A DNA stretch of 64,000 nt from Anaspis maculata (GCA_949128115.1 OX421966.1:36287042-36351041); one strand, 5' to 3'. Counted from the stretch's first letter, positions 1 to 11,924 are shown. Program-made: numbers and translations. Notes: generated by a model from the sequence alone, not told the origin.

Positions 1-354
1 TCTGGTGTTGTGGTGGTCGGGGAGCTTTGTTTCATAAAAATGCGAGGTGCCGCTATATGGCCCTAAGAGGCGCAATATTTATTTATATTCGCGTGTTTGT
101 TGTGTTTAACATTGCTCGACTCGGCTTGAGTATTCATGTGTACATCTACCATCGATGCTCTCTTGGCGACGGTGTTGCTTTACGTGGAATTCTGTTGATT
201 CCCTCGCATGCCTGATGCCTTGAAATATAGCATCTGCGGAATGCCTTTGATAGATGGCGCCGCTTGGAGGACTCACATATTAGGAGTCCTCTTGGGTGTA
301 TATTACCATGAGTTCTCTGACTGCCACGGCATCGGATGGTTGAGCTGATCACGC

Positions 355-402
355 CTGCGCACTGATGAGCCCCCAGTAGGGGCGAAACACGTGTCTGTGC
401 AG
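355..402 (+). ncRNA. Hammerhead ribozyme, type I, minimal stem III (copy 1)
   Basis: All core elements are present: CTGATGA at 362-368, stem II GCCCC (369-373) with GGGGC (379-383) around loop CAGTA, then GAA (384-386). Stem III is two base pairs, AC (387-388) with GT (393-394), closed by an ACGT tetraloop. The cleavage triplet is GTC, so cleavage is predicted after C395. Stem I is CTGCGCA (355-361) with TGTGCAG (396-402), seven pairs including one G-U. A two-bp stem III is typical of retroelement-associated hammerheads, which often act better as dimers. No cleavage was measured; the call rests on the fold. Confidence 0.9.
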
Positions 403-772
403 TTGTTCGGTTCGATCGTCTGGTGTTGTGGTGGTCGGGGAGCTTTGTTTCATAAAAATGCGAGGTGCCGCTATATGGCCCTAAGAGGCGCAATATTTAT
501 TTATATTCGCGTGTTTGTTGTGTTTAACATTGCTCGACTCGGCTTGAGTATTCATGTGTACATCTACCATCGATGCTCTCTTGGCGACGGTGTTGCTTTA
601 CGTGGAATTCTGTTGATTCCCTCGCATGCCTGATGCCTTGAAATATAGCATCTGCGGAATGCCTTTGATAGATGGCGCCGCTTGGAGGACTCACATATTA
701 GGAGTCCTCTTGGGTGTATATTACCATGAGTTCTCTGACTGCCACGGCATCGGATGGTTGAGCTGATCACGC

Positions 773-820
773 CTGCGCACTGATGAGCCCCCAGTAGGGG
801 CGAAACACGTGTCTGTGCAG
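773..820 (+). ncRNA. Hammerhead ribozyme (copy 2)
   Basis: Same sequence and fold as the copy at 355-402, displaced by exactly 418 bases. Predicted cleavage is after C813, so cleavage here and at copy 1 would free a 418-nt RNA (396-813). Confidence 0.9.
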
Positions 821-1190
821 TTGTTCGGTTCGATCGTCTGGTGTTGTGGTGGTCGGGGAGCTTTGTTTCATAAAAATGCGAGGTGCCGCTATATGGCCCT
901 AAGAGGCGCAATATTTATTTATATTCGCGTGTTTGTTGTGTTTAACATTGCTCTACTCGGCTTGAGTATTCATGTGTACATCTACCATCGATGCTCTCTT
1001 GGCGACGGTGTTGCTTTACGTGGAATTCTGTTGATTCCCTCGCATGCCTGATGCCTTGAAATATAGCATCTGCGGAATGCCTTTGATAGATGGCGCCGCT
1101 TGGAGGACTCACATATTAGGAGTCCTCTTGGGTGTATATTACCATGAGTTCTCTGACTGCCACGGCATCGGATGGTTGAGCTGATCACGC

Positions 1191-1238
1191 CTGCGCACTG
1201 ATGAGCCCCCAGTAGGGGCGAAACACGTGTCTGTGCAG
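1191..1238 (+). ncRNA. Hammerhead ribozyme (copy 3)
   Basis: Same sequence and fold, displaced by a further 418 bases, with cleavage predicted after C1231. It lies only 50 bases before the array is interrupted at 1288. Confidence 0.9.
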
Positions 1239-1287
1239 TTGTTCGGTTCGATCGTCTGGTGTTGTGGTGGTCGGGGAGCTTTGTTTC

Positions 1288-2526
1288 ACATTATAGTTCG
1301 ATGTATCATATCCCCTTGATACCATTTTGGCACAAAAAGTGTCCATCGTTGTTGAAGGGGAGTAGTGGGGGGGCGAAGCTCTGCAAGTGGTCCATTTTGT
1401 TTTTCTGGCCATGTAACACCGATCCCGACAAGTTTGGTATCTTTTCCGACTAAATTCAATCTCCTGAACTCGTATCCGATGTGTAAATTTGAATGAAAAC
1501 AAGTTTGAACAAGTTAACTTGGGAAAACTTGTTTTTTCTTTGACATTTCTGACGAATTTTTTTTTTTACTCTTGGAGGTGTTCATTTCCAGAAAATTTTC
1601 AGGGACCATTGAATTGAAGTGTGTTCTCCACATAAATCATCCACTCGATGTATAATTTTGTTCCTCGAGTTTAAAAAATCGATTTGAACTTGAGCCGGCA
1701 CGGCGCGTCGTCTACTACTGACCAGAACACTACAGCATGCACCTTTAAATGAAAACACCTCAAACTGTTGAAAAAATAACAACTCATCTTTGAAAATTGG
1801 AGGATCTGTGGAGAATTGAATTTCCTATAACATAAACAAAATCGCCATGAATCGCACTGCAGAGTTTTGAGTTATTCAAGTGGAGAGGTAACAGTTCATA
1901 GAGTATGAATCCTGTCAAAGTGTTATCGTCCTCCTCGAATAACTCAAAATTCTGCATTGTGATTCATGGCGATTTTGTTCATGTTATAGGGAATTCAGTT
2001 CTGCACAAGTCCTCCATATTTCAAAGGTGAGTTATTATTTCTTCAATAGTTTGAGGTGTTTCCATTTAAAGGTGCATGCTGTAAAGTTCTGGTCAGTAGT
2101 AGACGACGCGCCGTGCCGACTCAAGTTAAAATCGATTTTTTAAACTCGAGAAACAAAATTATGCATCGAGTGGATGATTTTTGTGGAAAATACACTTCAA
2201 TTTAATGGTCCCTGAAAACTTTCCCAAAATGAACGCCTCCAACAGTAAAACAAAAATTCGTCAAAATTGTCAAAGAAAAAACAAGTTTTCTCAAGTTAAC
2301 TGGTTCAAACTTGTTTTTATCCGAATTTACACATCGAATATGAGTTCAGGAGATTGAATTTAGTCGGAAAAGATACCAAACTTGTCGTGATCGGTTCTAC
2401 ATGGCCAAAAAAACAAAATGGACCACCTAGCAGAGCTTCGCCCCCCCACTACTCCCCTTCAACAATGATGGACAATTTTTGTGCCAAAATAGTATCAATG
2501 GAATATGATACGTCGAACTATAATGT
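1288..2526. mobile_element. 1.24-kb palindromic (foldback) element
   Basis: Termini ACATTATAGTTCGA and TCGAACTATAATGT are inverted, and the two arms (about 1288-1890 and 1935-2526) can be followed as imperfect inverted copies almost to the centre. The centre repeats the pair AGAGTTTTGAGTTATTC / GAATAACTCAAAATTCT. No coding sequence is visible; ORFs on either strand mirror each other. It begins exactly where the 418-bp hammerhead repeat is cut off, so it probably inserted into or recombined with the array. No convincing target duplication was found. A non-autonomous DNA transposon is the best guess. Confidence 0.75.
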
Positions 2527-2584
2527 ATTCGCATCCAATGGATTGACGGGTTCCATCCCCTCCATTTTTATCTGCAATTTTTTA

Positions 2585-2603
2585 CCCCCCCCCCCCCCCC
2601 CCC
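2585..2603 (+). repeat. Poly-C tract (19 C)
   Basis: Uninterrupted run of 19 cytosines just beyond the palindrome; G-quadruplex potential on the minus strand. Length may be unstable in reads. Confidence 0.9.
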
Positions 2604-2775
2604 TCCAATAATTCAAAACCCCCGGGTGCGATTTTTGGCGATTTTGGATATGTTGTAGAGCACTCAATTTTGAACAAAATATCAAATATTCAGGACGTCC
2701 ATATTTTTTCCGAGGTTGAAATCTATCTTTCTTGTACTATAAAGTAAACACCATTGTGTAGGGAACGAGATGAAA

Positions 2776-2905
2776 GTATATTATTCAACAAGCGGGTAAT
2801 GATTGCTTCTTACTCATGAGGATGCAGTTTGCCGACACGAGCCTTGGCGAGTGTCGTAAAGCATCCGAATGAGTAATAGCCATTACCCGCGAGTAAAATA
2901 CTATG
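2776..2905. repeat. Imperfect hairpin repeat with CGGGTAATG / CATTACCCG arms
   Basis: Stepwise inverted matches: CGGGTAATG with CATTACCCG, TACTCAT with ATGAGTA, GGATGC with GCATCC, CGACAC with GTGTCG. A small foldback or MITE relic; no target duplication identified. Confidence 0.6.
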
Positions 2906-3660
2906 CTTTATCCAGTTTAATTGAAAAATGCAGGCATGTATGCGCGTGATAATGCGTACATTATTCAATAGGATTGGATAAACAATTTTACAGTTTCTTT
3001 GCGGTTCTCCGGAAAATACAGATACCAGCTCAATTACCAACCGCACAACGACGACTGTAGACGACAAACTGTAGAAAGAATAAGACAATGATGGGTACTT
3101 TTCGCAACCGGTAACGTTGGTGACTCTAAATAAAAAGTTGAATATAAAGTACCTACCCCTCGACCTACCCTAACCTACATTTAGTTAATTGGAATGTGTG
3201 CTGAATGCAAGGACGCGTCGTGTGTTGCATAAGACGTAAAATTTAGACGATGGTGCCGACGACCCCATGGATGTTGGTGGTCATCAAAGATTCCTACCCT
3301 GCTTGTGTTGAAACACACAAGGATTCGACAAAATTTCTGCTATAGTTTAGTAGAAGAAAACCTCCACCGGCGTCGGTGTTGTGCCTTGGAAGCGGAAACA
3401 GGCCGATATTGAACAAATGTGCTCATAAAATTACCAGGCATATGTATGTACTGAGTTTCATTATGGACACAAGTACCTAATTGAAGTTGGGCCAAGACAA
3501 TTCGTCCTAATTTAATCTCAAACAGAACCACATTCCAATCAACTTGTGGGAATGGCGGAAAAGCGAAAATTTTCTTGGTTAGGAAGGTGCTTGATATTGC
3601 TTAAATCTTTTTTTTAATAATAAAGCAGTTAGTATCATCAAGCTATACTGCACTACTCTC
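2906..3660. other. No gene seen
   Basis: Ordinary AT-rich sequence. Short ORFs of 60-90 codons on the minus strand show no recognisable domain or codon bias. Confidence 0.5.
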
Positions 3661-3663
3661 TGA

Positions 3664-3898
3664 TGCCCGTATTCATAGTCGTTGTCAAGTGCACCTTGTT
3701 CAAGTATCACCTTTTATCGAGCTGTAACTCAAGTACGATTTCTGTTTCATGGACATATTTTTGGCTATTCCCGTGAAATAGTATTCCTTGAGGAAAGCCA
3801 ATGTTACGTCTATGAAACAGAATTCGTACTTGAGTTACAGCTTGATTTAAAGTGGTACTTGAACAAGGTGCACTTGACAACGACTATGAATACGGGCA
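3664..3898. mobile_element. Palindromic MITE, TGA target duplication
   Basis: Arms of about 85 bp start TGCCCGTATTCATAGTCG and end with the reverse complement CTATGAATACGGGCA. The element is flanked by TGA on both sides (3661-3663, 3899-3901). A 3-bp TNA duplication is typical of PIF/Harbinger-type elements. The 110-codon ORF across it is a by-product of the palindrome. Confidence 0.75.
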
Positions 3899-4095
3899 TG
3901 AATGGAGTCAACTCTCTAACTACCTTATTCTGCCAAGCAAAATTAAACACACTGCTCGTAATGTGTGTGAACATACTAAGAAAGGCTGAGGTGTTCTTTT
4001 CTTCGGGAAATTAGAATTGAGTGAAAATTTAAATTAAGTAGAGTAATGCGTAGAATTTGATTCTCGGGTGTTTCTCTTATTTATTTTTATAAGTG

Positions 4096-4138
4096 ATTTA
4101 TCCACTGATAATGTAATTATCATTATCAGTGGATAAAT
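4096..4138. repeat. Perfect 18-bp inverted repeat hairpin
   Basis: ATTTATCCACTGATAATG (4096-4113) and its exact reverse complement (4121-4138) are separated by 7 bases. A second, overlapping inverted pair GTAATTATCA / TGATAATTAC uses the loop and right flank, so two alternative hairpins compete. Confidence 0.8.
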
Positions 4139-4477
4139 GATAATTACATGAATAAGGGTAATTTCAAATGGGCTTATGAAGAGAATGTGTATGTATTTCA
4201 AATTTTCAAAAATTTATATTTTTTTCACAATTTTCAATTTTTTCTCGAAGAACACCGTTTCTCTGACCACCCAGATTTATCAATACTAATATGTTTTCAT
4301 ATATTTCAATTTTTTCTCGAAAAACACCGTTATTTTCTGACCAAGCCTGCTTGTGGCTGTTGTTATGCTTGAGCATCTAACAAGCGAGCGGTACACCGAG
4401 TTATCGCAAAAAAATCAAGAATCCCATCAAAAACCAGTCTTTCAAATTTTGATTGCTTCCAAAATATAAAAAATGAT

Positions 4478-4575
4478 TCGGCGAGTCGCAGGAATCGAAC
4501 TCGAACCTGCTGGACACACGCCACGCGCAGGTAAGGTCGGAGGTGGCGTCTCTCACCATCAAGCTATCAGGGTAT
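4478..4575 (-). repeat. tRNA-like SINE head (degenerate)
   Basis: Read on the minus strand it has an A-box-like TAGCTTGATGG and a B-box-like GAGTTCGATTCC in the correct order and spacing for a pol III promoter. It does not fold as a clean tRNA. Body and tail limits are unclear. Confidence 0.45.
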
Positions 4576-4822
4576 TTTCGTCAGCCGGCCAAAACCGTCA
4601 TTAATAAAAGACACGAACAATTTCTTTTATCCTTTGAAGAGCAATAGTGGCCCAAGGCCCCGACTACCAGCCGGGAAAGGTACGTTCTGGTCATCAGCAA
4701 GTGTATGGGACTTGATTTATTAAGAACGTCTCCTTGTGAGAAATATGGAAATCCAATAATAAAATTAGTGATATTTCAACCGTCATTTTGACATTTTAGT
4801 ATGTTAACTTGATTCAAAGTAG

Positions 4823-5348
4823 TGTTACGAGCGGCGATCTCGTACATATTGGTAAACACTCGATGTTTCTGGATCTTTCCATCATTAGATCGCAGTGTAG
4901 AAGTCTGGAGCGATCTGGTGCATTCCAGAGCGTTTGTGTATGTGAAACTGAAGGTAGACTTCAATGCTCGATCAAGAAAGATCTGTCCATTTTGGCGGAG
5001 GCGCCGCTCGTAGCCCAGCAGAATTATACGGGTAAAGTGTACGATTATTCAGGAATGATCTAGAAACCGCATATGCCAGACCACCATGGAATTTGCTGGA
5101 AGTAGACAGAAAGCTCGAGAACATTTTTCGGAGGCCTTATATAAATAAGGCATCAGCCGGCAGCTCGCGGCAGTATTGAATTGGAATGCGAGCGGATAGC
5201 GAGCGATAACAAGCGAAGTACCTGCGATATAATTTCAAGTGGATAATTGTTGGCGCTATTTATTGTAGTAGTACGCAGAAATAAACAGTGTGTGTTTTAA
5301 ATCGATCGTCTCAATTATATTCGAACCCGTACGCGAGATATCGTAACA
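4823..5348 (+). mobile_element. Solo LTR, probably Ty3/Gypsy type
   Basis: 526 bp bounded by TGTTACGA and TCGTAACA, an 8-bp perfect terminal inversion of TG...CA type. Inside are a TATA box (TTATATAAATAAGG near 5138) and an AATAAA signal near 5280, in the order expected of an LTR. Flanking bases GTAG (4819-4822) and GTAT (5349-5352) are a 4-bp duplication with one mismatch. No internal region or second LTR is adjacent, so a full element has probably collapsed by LTR-LTR recombination. The same TGTTACGA start occurs in the decayed Gypsy element near 19 kb. Confidence 0.7.
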
Positions 5349-6617
5349 GTATTAAGGTGTATTGGATGGGGCTGGTGCAGCTCAAGATTTCTGAGTAGAC
5401 CCCCATTTAATCTTTTGTGGTCACATTTGCATTGCTACCAAAGAATTATTCTGCTTTATAAGTGTAGGTGGGAATTTCATTTATAACTTTACAATTACTA
5501 TTGTTGAAAGGAAATTAGGCAGGGTTTTTATTTTTATACATCTCACCGCTAGGCTTAGGCCTTCGATAAGGTTATATAAACATGTCAAACCCATACTTTC
5601 GGTTGAGAGGACATGACTGAGGGCAGTCCTGTAGGTGCGAATTATTGTTGGTTTGCTTGTGAATCAGAGTTGGAGTGGTATTGAAAGCCGGTTTTTCGAA
5701 ATTGTGATTGAATCGTCGTTTAAATTCGTATTGTTTCGTGATCCGGATGAACTGTGCGTTATAATAACCGCACGGCTATAACGCACAGGTTGGGTAGGTT
5801 GACGTAATTGACAACTTTCGGGCCTACTATAGCGTGTGAAAAGGGTCACTTTCATAGGTGGTCGTAGGAAAACAATATTTTTGCTGATGACTGACTGCAC
5901 CAATATTCTCAGAATGCTTATTTTGTTCTACTTATTAAAACGGTCCATAGGCACAGAGCTGTAAGTGACAAAATTCAAACTGGAGATAACGACGCGCGAG
6001 TAAGACACATCTGCACAATTATATTGGTGGAGGTGCCGATGCCGTTTTTCGAGAGCTTGTACCGTATAGTCATTAAAATCTTCAATAAGGGGTGATTCAG
6101 ACTCATAAAATTCTGATGAAATGTCATCGAGTTCTCAAGTTGTGCCATCAATTTGAAAAATATGGACGTTAACTACCGAACTCAAAACATTCATGATCGA
6201 GTCATATTCCCGTTATGGAATTTATCAAAATGGACAATGGATGCAAGTACTCAAGGTTGTCAAGTATGATCGAATTCCGGCAAAAACAAGTTCCCAGATT
6301 TTATAATCTTGGAGAATGATGTTTTCACGACGATTTGAAGAACTGTAGACCGGCAATGGGACGGATTTGACCCTAACCCACGAACTTCCCCTAACCTGAC
6401 TACTTTCTTTTTCCTCACCTAACAAAACACGATATCAAACACACCAACAATCCAAAATCTTGAAGATCTGAGGCAACGCATTACTGAAGACTGCGGTAAC
6501 ATCACGCCCCACATCTCCTCCAAGAACACGCTTAAAAACATGAAACGACGAATTCAGTTATGTTTTATGTTTGCAAGAAAATAGGGCTATTTTGATAATT
6601 TCCGTAATCATTAACAA
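5349..6617. other. No gene seen; one small hairpin
   Basis: Apart from a 12-bp-arm hairpin at 5752-5788 I see nothing coding or repetitive here. Confidence 0.5.
5752..5788. repeat. 12-bp inverted repeat hairpin
   Basis: CTGTGCGTTATA and TATAACGCACAG are exact reverse complements around a 13-base spacer. Confidence 0.7.
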
Positions 6618-6629
6618 TTTCTGTTTCCT

Positions 6630-6821
6630 AATTTTTTTATTTTGATTGATTTATTTTACAAGGCAACATTCAGCTATTAGCTAGCTGCTCTACCATGCAA
6701 CCTCGGGGACAGCACAAAATATCGATGGATGTAGCGGGATTCGAACCTACACGGCGCAGCGCAAGTGGCTTGGCTTGCTATCGCCTATAATACCACTCGG
6801 CCACCAACGGCACCGCTCCGG
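6630..6821 (-). repeat. tRNA-derived SINE with 12-bp target duplication
   Basis: The minus strand begins with a type II tRNA-like head: A box TGGCCGAGTGG, a long variable region and B box GGTTCGAATCC. It is followed by about 90 bp of body and an A-rich tail (plus-strand T-rich 6630-6658). It is flanked by TTTCTGTTTCCT (6618-6629) and TTTCTGTTTTCT (6822-6833), a 12-bp duplication with one mismatch. The head suggests a tRNA-Ser or tRNA-Leu ancestor. Confidence 0.7.
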
Positions 6822-7001
6822 TTTCTGTTTTCTGTTTTGACTTTTGAGTTTTCAATTATTACTGACACTTTCATTTGGGGATTGTCTCGAATATGAATTC
6901 GTAGCAATATTGATATTATTTGTAAGCAATGTTTCAGTCCAAAATTTGGTAGCGATAAATTGAGTCGTTGGGTGTACGACAGGGACAGGGGTTGGACACA
7001 T

Positions 7002-7155
7002 GAGGCGCTTACGAAAACCCTGATCTGTGTGATCTGGATCAAAAAAATTACCCAAATCCATCAGTAGTCCCAAATATACAAAACAGAGTACTGGATTGGT
7101 GACGTAAGTGATCTGGATCTTGGGTCACACAGATTAGGGTTTTCGTAAGCACCTC
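7002..7155. mobile_element. Small palindromic MITE
   Basis: Inverted arms of about 35 bp carrying CTTACGAAAACCCT and AGGGTTTTCGTAAG, with GATCTGTGTGA-like sequence inside each. No clear target duplication. Confidence 0.6.
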
Positions 7156-10100
7156 TAGCTACGCTCTTCGACTTACGTTTTTCAGACATTCAGAAACTAA
7201 AACCATCTGATAATTCTTGTAGTACTGTTTTAATGTTCCAAATTATAAAAATTCAGCCTTGTTTTTTATTATACAGCACAAATATTCAGTGAATTGCCCT
7301 ATATTCGAGTCTGTATCATTTCTATTCCGCTATTCACCTGTAGTACCTATAGTACCCATTAGTTCAGTGTTGTCCATGCAGTCCATAACTGGAGATATTT
7401 TCTACCTACGAGTATTCGAACATACCGCATACGAGGACGTGGAAATGGGGCACTTTGGGCTAAATTCTCTCGAAACGAAGGTAGGTAACTACAATAATAA
7501 TAAACGATATTCTAAACATTTTGAATCAATAAAAATTACTGATTTCCCAATTCCAGTCAAGTTGGAAGTTTGGTCCTTGTGCCACTCGATATAGTGGCAC
7601 CGCACAATTAAACCAGCATAATGCATGAATACACACACCATCATGAAGCCGAAGTAGTACATAACATTTAAAACATTAAAATTAAACTATGCAGCCAAAT
7701 GATATGGCCTTGGTGCATTTAGTGACCTCAATTCGATGCATTGCACTTTTCGGGGGATATTCGTCGTTCACTTTCTGCACGTCGTCAGGCTCGGAGCAGC
7801 TCATTCGGCTTGAGGGTTTTCGGCTAGCGGGCCACCGGGCCAGACAGGGACGGAGAGCTGAAATGCTAAGCCCACCACCGTACCACGTGTCCACTGACTG
7901 GCTCGGGTAACGCCTAAATCGGTCCGCTTGCACTACTCGTTAATTTTATTCGTTATTTTATTTTGATAGTCGAATGCATTGTGCCGTGTCCTAGTATTTA
8001 AGGTCAACGAAATCCTGTTTGCATTTGGCACGTACGAGGACCGAACCAGCGAATACGACCACCACCGCGCGCTCTGTCTGTTTTGTTTTACCACCAACAC
8101 AACATCATCAACCCAGCGGCAGAGAGTGCCAAATTGCATGTGCAAGGAAGCCCACAAAAACGAATATTATTTTGTTTTGAAATTATCATCTACCACTTTC
8201 GTGATGGAAGCACATTTGGAGAAGAAAGAATTCATTCAAAGGGATGCAGACAAGGAGGCGTGAATTTGGAACTGCTCGTTATATCCTAGTCACGATACTA
8301 CACTCAAACACTATTGTTTCACTGGTTTTTGGCAATTAATTATTATGCAAATAGAGTAAAACGGAGCGAGAATGTCTGGCAATATTCTATGCTACTAACA
8401 GTGTCAAAAATTCTAGCCAATTAGCCGTGGGAACTCTCATCGCGAGTTACCCACTGGTGCCTACGATCCCTGTACTTGGTACAAAATATACTCAAGAAAT
8501 GACTTACAACCCCGCTTGGCCTACGCAGAGCCCCCAATTATTATAATATGTGTGAAACGCGTGCGTGTTTGTGTTTAAGCCTATTTTACATGACCGTCTA
8601 GGCAAAAACGTTCCTCAATTTGGTAGAGTGCGCTATTTTGCAGTTATACCATATTTATCTGCTTATCTACAAAATATTCGAGCCATCGGGATGATTTATG
8701 TTCAAAATTTATACACAAAAAGAAAAGCTCTTTATTCGTTCAACATATTACCTAATCTGCTCATTTGTATAAAAACCAATGACATAAAAACCATTTCACA
8801 AATATAAATCAGGTGGCTACCTACTATATACACTATACTAAACAGGTCAAGGAAATGACCATCATACGCATTGAAAATCATTTAGATTTCGTAAACTATA
8901 CATATTGCACCACTTTCTTCAAGTCTCAATAATTGTAATATGGTGCTGCATCTTACATACATTTTGAATAATTAAAACAAACGATTCATCACTGCACTAT
9001 GACATATTTATTATTAATATTTCTGTAGTTACATCACTCAAACACCTTTGCCAAATTAAATCTCGTTTGACATGGTTCACTCGAATTTATCAGTAAAATT
9101 GTAAATACACACAATTTATATTCGACATCAACATTCAAAGCGCCACTTCGATCTTTATAAAATGAATTAAACTGATTAATGCGATGTCTGTTCGCATACG
9201 CAGGCACAAAATGATTGATTTGAATTTCTCTATGTAACATTAAATTGAATGGCAATTAATAAAACTGCGGCGTTCTGTGAAAAAGGGTGGTTTAGACTTT
9301 TGAAAAAAAAGCAAAGTGTGAATGGGATTTGAGAGCAGCCGAGAGAACAGTTTAAAATAATGTGGGAATGAAGGAGGTCGGCTGTAGCCTGTAGCCCCGC
9401 ATCCCCACTCCAAACAAGGCTCCAAATATTTATTTTTCATGATTTCCACAACTGAATGGATATTCGAAGTAGGAAACTCGGGATTTAATCTGGCGCCACA
9501 GCTAGGATAGTGACCTTCTCAACTTCAGTAATAACGTTGACTTGAAAACTATAAAAATTTCAACAAATATCCATTGGCGTATTTGTCAGGGAGTAAATGA
9601 GCCCACTTGAGTTTAACCACCTACCAACAACTGACCATTTGATCAATGTTGATGAACTTTGATAAGTTACTTCACGAACTATCAAGTTTTACAGTACCAA
9701 ACACATTGTACCGTCTCTAGTTCCAAAAGAGCCCCTCATTGGTACTGGATTTATGCAGAAACCGGAACGGAATGTCACTTTTCCTCCCAAAAGAAGCCAC
9801 GACTAACCTGACTTGGTAGGATATTTTTAATGATGATATGATTCGAACAATCATCTGCCGTTTTTTCGACTATTACACCAAAATAAAATCCAAGATGGCG
9901 GCCAAGCAAGTGAAAACAGGTAACTGTCTTCTAGTTCTTGAGTATTAAGCTGAGAAATTTACACCAGTTAGGATTATATTGGTATAACGTCAGAATATAC
10001 CCAATATTATTATACCTTCTCATCTTCGAAATCTTCGAATTTTTAACAAAAACATTTTCACAAGAAAAATCAGTTTTCCAAGGTTTCTCTTGAATAGTCC

Positions 10101-11924
10101 AATTTTTTTTTCAAACAGTTTGCTGAACCTTCATTGTCGTGAAATCACGAGCACGTATGGTCATGGTGATTTTCATGACTTTCCCTCTTTTGATTGTTGG
10201 GCCAACATTGTTTATCTTTAGCATATTTTTCACCCTCTCCCGCTGTTTTTTCGTATATGTCCACCATCGCGATCCTTGTTCGTCATGATCTGGAAAATAG
10301 TTTGATATAAACCACTATTCTCTACCTTCAAGTTGCAGATGGGAGATGGGCCTCAAAAAATGAACATAAGAAAACCCACTAAAAAGCTCAAAATCTTTCA
10401 AAAACTCTTCAAAAACACTTGGTGGAATTTTCTTCATTTTTTTCTTCGAAAATGGCCGCCACTGTCAATCCTGGAAACTGAGTTTTCCAAGCTACGGGGC
10501 AAATCGACAATTTTCGTTTCAGTAAGGAGGTCTGTGCAGAAGGATTTGCCTGTGCTTCAATTTGCAGTATTGTTCTGATTATTTCGTCGTACCGCTTCCA
10601 CTATTCATTGAACTGCACCATGTCTATAACTAATAAACCTTGCAATAACTTGAAAGCCTTGCAATTTTTTCATCAACAAATTAACAATATCCACGTGCAA
10701 TAAAAATTGTTTTTATCACCTAGGTATAGGTGTATGCTTCTCGGTAGAAGTCATTAAAAAATTGAAAATCCGGCAATTGATTATTATCATCCACTAATTT
10801 TAAGTAAGTATAGATACATTGATACATACTACCTACCAAGCTATTGTCTTTATGAAATATAATTATGTTTTAGTGTGATTCGCATTTCCGCAGTCCGAAG
10901 ACTCATCATTTTATTACCTGCAATAATTTTATTCATCAATTATTATTATTGAGAAAATGTTTGTTGTCAACGACGGAAACGCCATTCAATAAGTAGGAAT
11001 TTTGAAATGAAAAAATAGTGTCTGTACTTATTGTATTTCTACCTAAGAACAATAGTAGATAGTTACCTACCTAACGTCGAAACTGTTGCGTTGAAATGTG
11101 AATGTGGTGCTAAATATAAACCCAGAATGAGTTTAAAATAGTTCAACGCACTAATCGACGGATCGTGTAACCTAGACCTAGGCCAAAACCATAACCTAGA
11201 CATTTATTGCAGGCGTTCCAACTGTGTCCATTATTACTTTGTCATGCTTAGTCACACCACTATTCACACGTGAGTTTGGGTGGATGGTGAGTTCATGAAC
11301 AAGATTCAATTCTATTTATCTCATCCAACTCAAATGAGATTGAACACGGATTTAATTGAAAGTTGATAGTATTCAGGTACTTCTGGGGATTTTGCAACAG
11401 TTCAACAATCTCTACAGAGGACGGCAGCGCTCGCTGGGCTTCCAGTTTCGCTGGTCTCGACTGTCCCTTACGGTGAAAGATTAGGAATGCTGATGGGATT
11501 AACATCTGTTTGAAAAAGGCGGCTAACTCGGCGGCAAGGTTACATAACTTACACCTGTAAGGTCCGATGGCTTCTCTGTGGCAATAAACGATCTTTTCGG
11601 GTTGAACGGGTCACAGCTTCAAGTTTACGAGAGAGAAGCTCAAGACATTTCTGTTCGCCAAAATTTTTAGTCAACTCGTTCAAGAACCGCTTCGACAGCC
11701 TACTGGGGGCTGATGGTTTTTGCCCCATCCGATCCTTAGAATCATCCATTATCTCACAAAATAGGACAAACTTCATCTGTCCTTATTTTTCAGTAATAAT
11801 AGTTATGATAATTAGCTTCCAACTTTTCAATAAATATCATATTAAATAGGTACTACAGAAACTTGACCTGTCAGTTGTCCTAGCAGCGTTCTGTCAGATC
11901 CACAATTTTAATTTTATATACATA
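7156..11924. other. No gene seen
   Basis: Nearly 5 kb of AT-rich DNA. ORFs up to about 110 codons (for example 7259-7594) show no signal peptide, domain or codon pattern that I recognise. No tandem repeats or long palindromes were noticed. Confidence 0.45.

Larger units (their letters stand above)
1..1288 (+). repeat. 418-bp tandem array with hammerhead ribozymes (retrozyme-like)
   Basis: Three full 418-bp units (1-418, 419-836, 837-1254) and the first 34 bases of a fourth (1255-1288). By eye units 1 and 2 are identical and unit 3 differs by one base (G to T near 955). Each unit contains one complete hammerhead motif on the plus strand, plus an 8-bp perfect hairpin GAGGACTC/GAGTCCTC (268-293 in unit 1). 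418 is not a multiple of 3, so reading frames rotate between units and no long ORF crosses the array; the short ORFs here are incidental. Tandem units of a few hundred bp with a type I hammerhead having a very short stem III match metazoan retrozymes, whose RNA is cleaved to monomers and circularised. The left end lies outside the window. The right end stops abruptly where a palindrome begins. Confidence 0.9.

Noticed and set aside
391..911. ORFs of 80 and 115 codons repeated in the 418-bp array
   Set aside because: They exist only because the unit happens to lack stops in those frames. Frames rotate between units, both strands are open, and the hammerhead fold explains the conservation.
7682..8289. 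Cluster of overlapping ORFs (73-94 codons) on both strands
   Set aside because: Open on both strands in a slightly GC-richer patch, with no domain or consistent codon preference.
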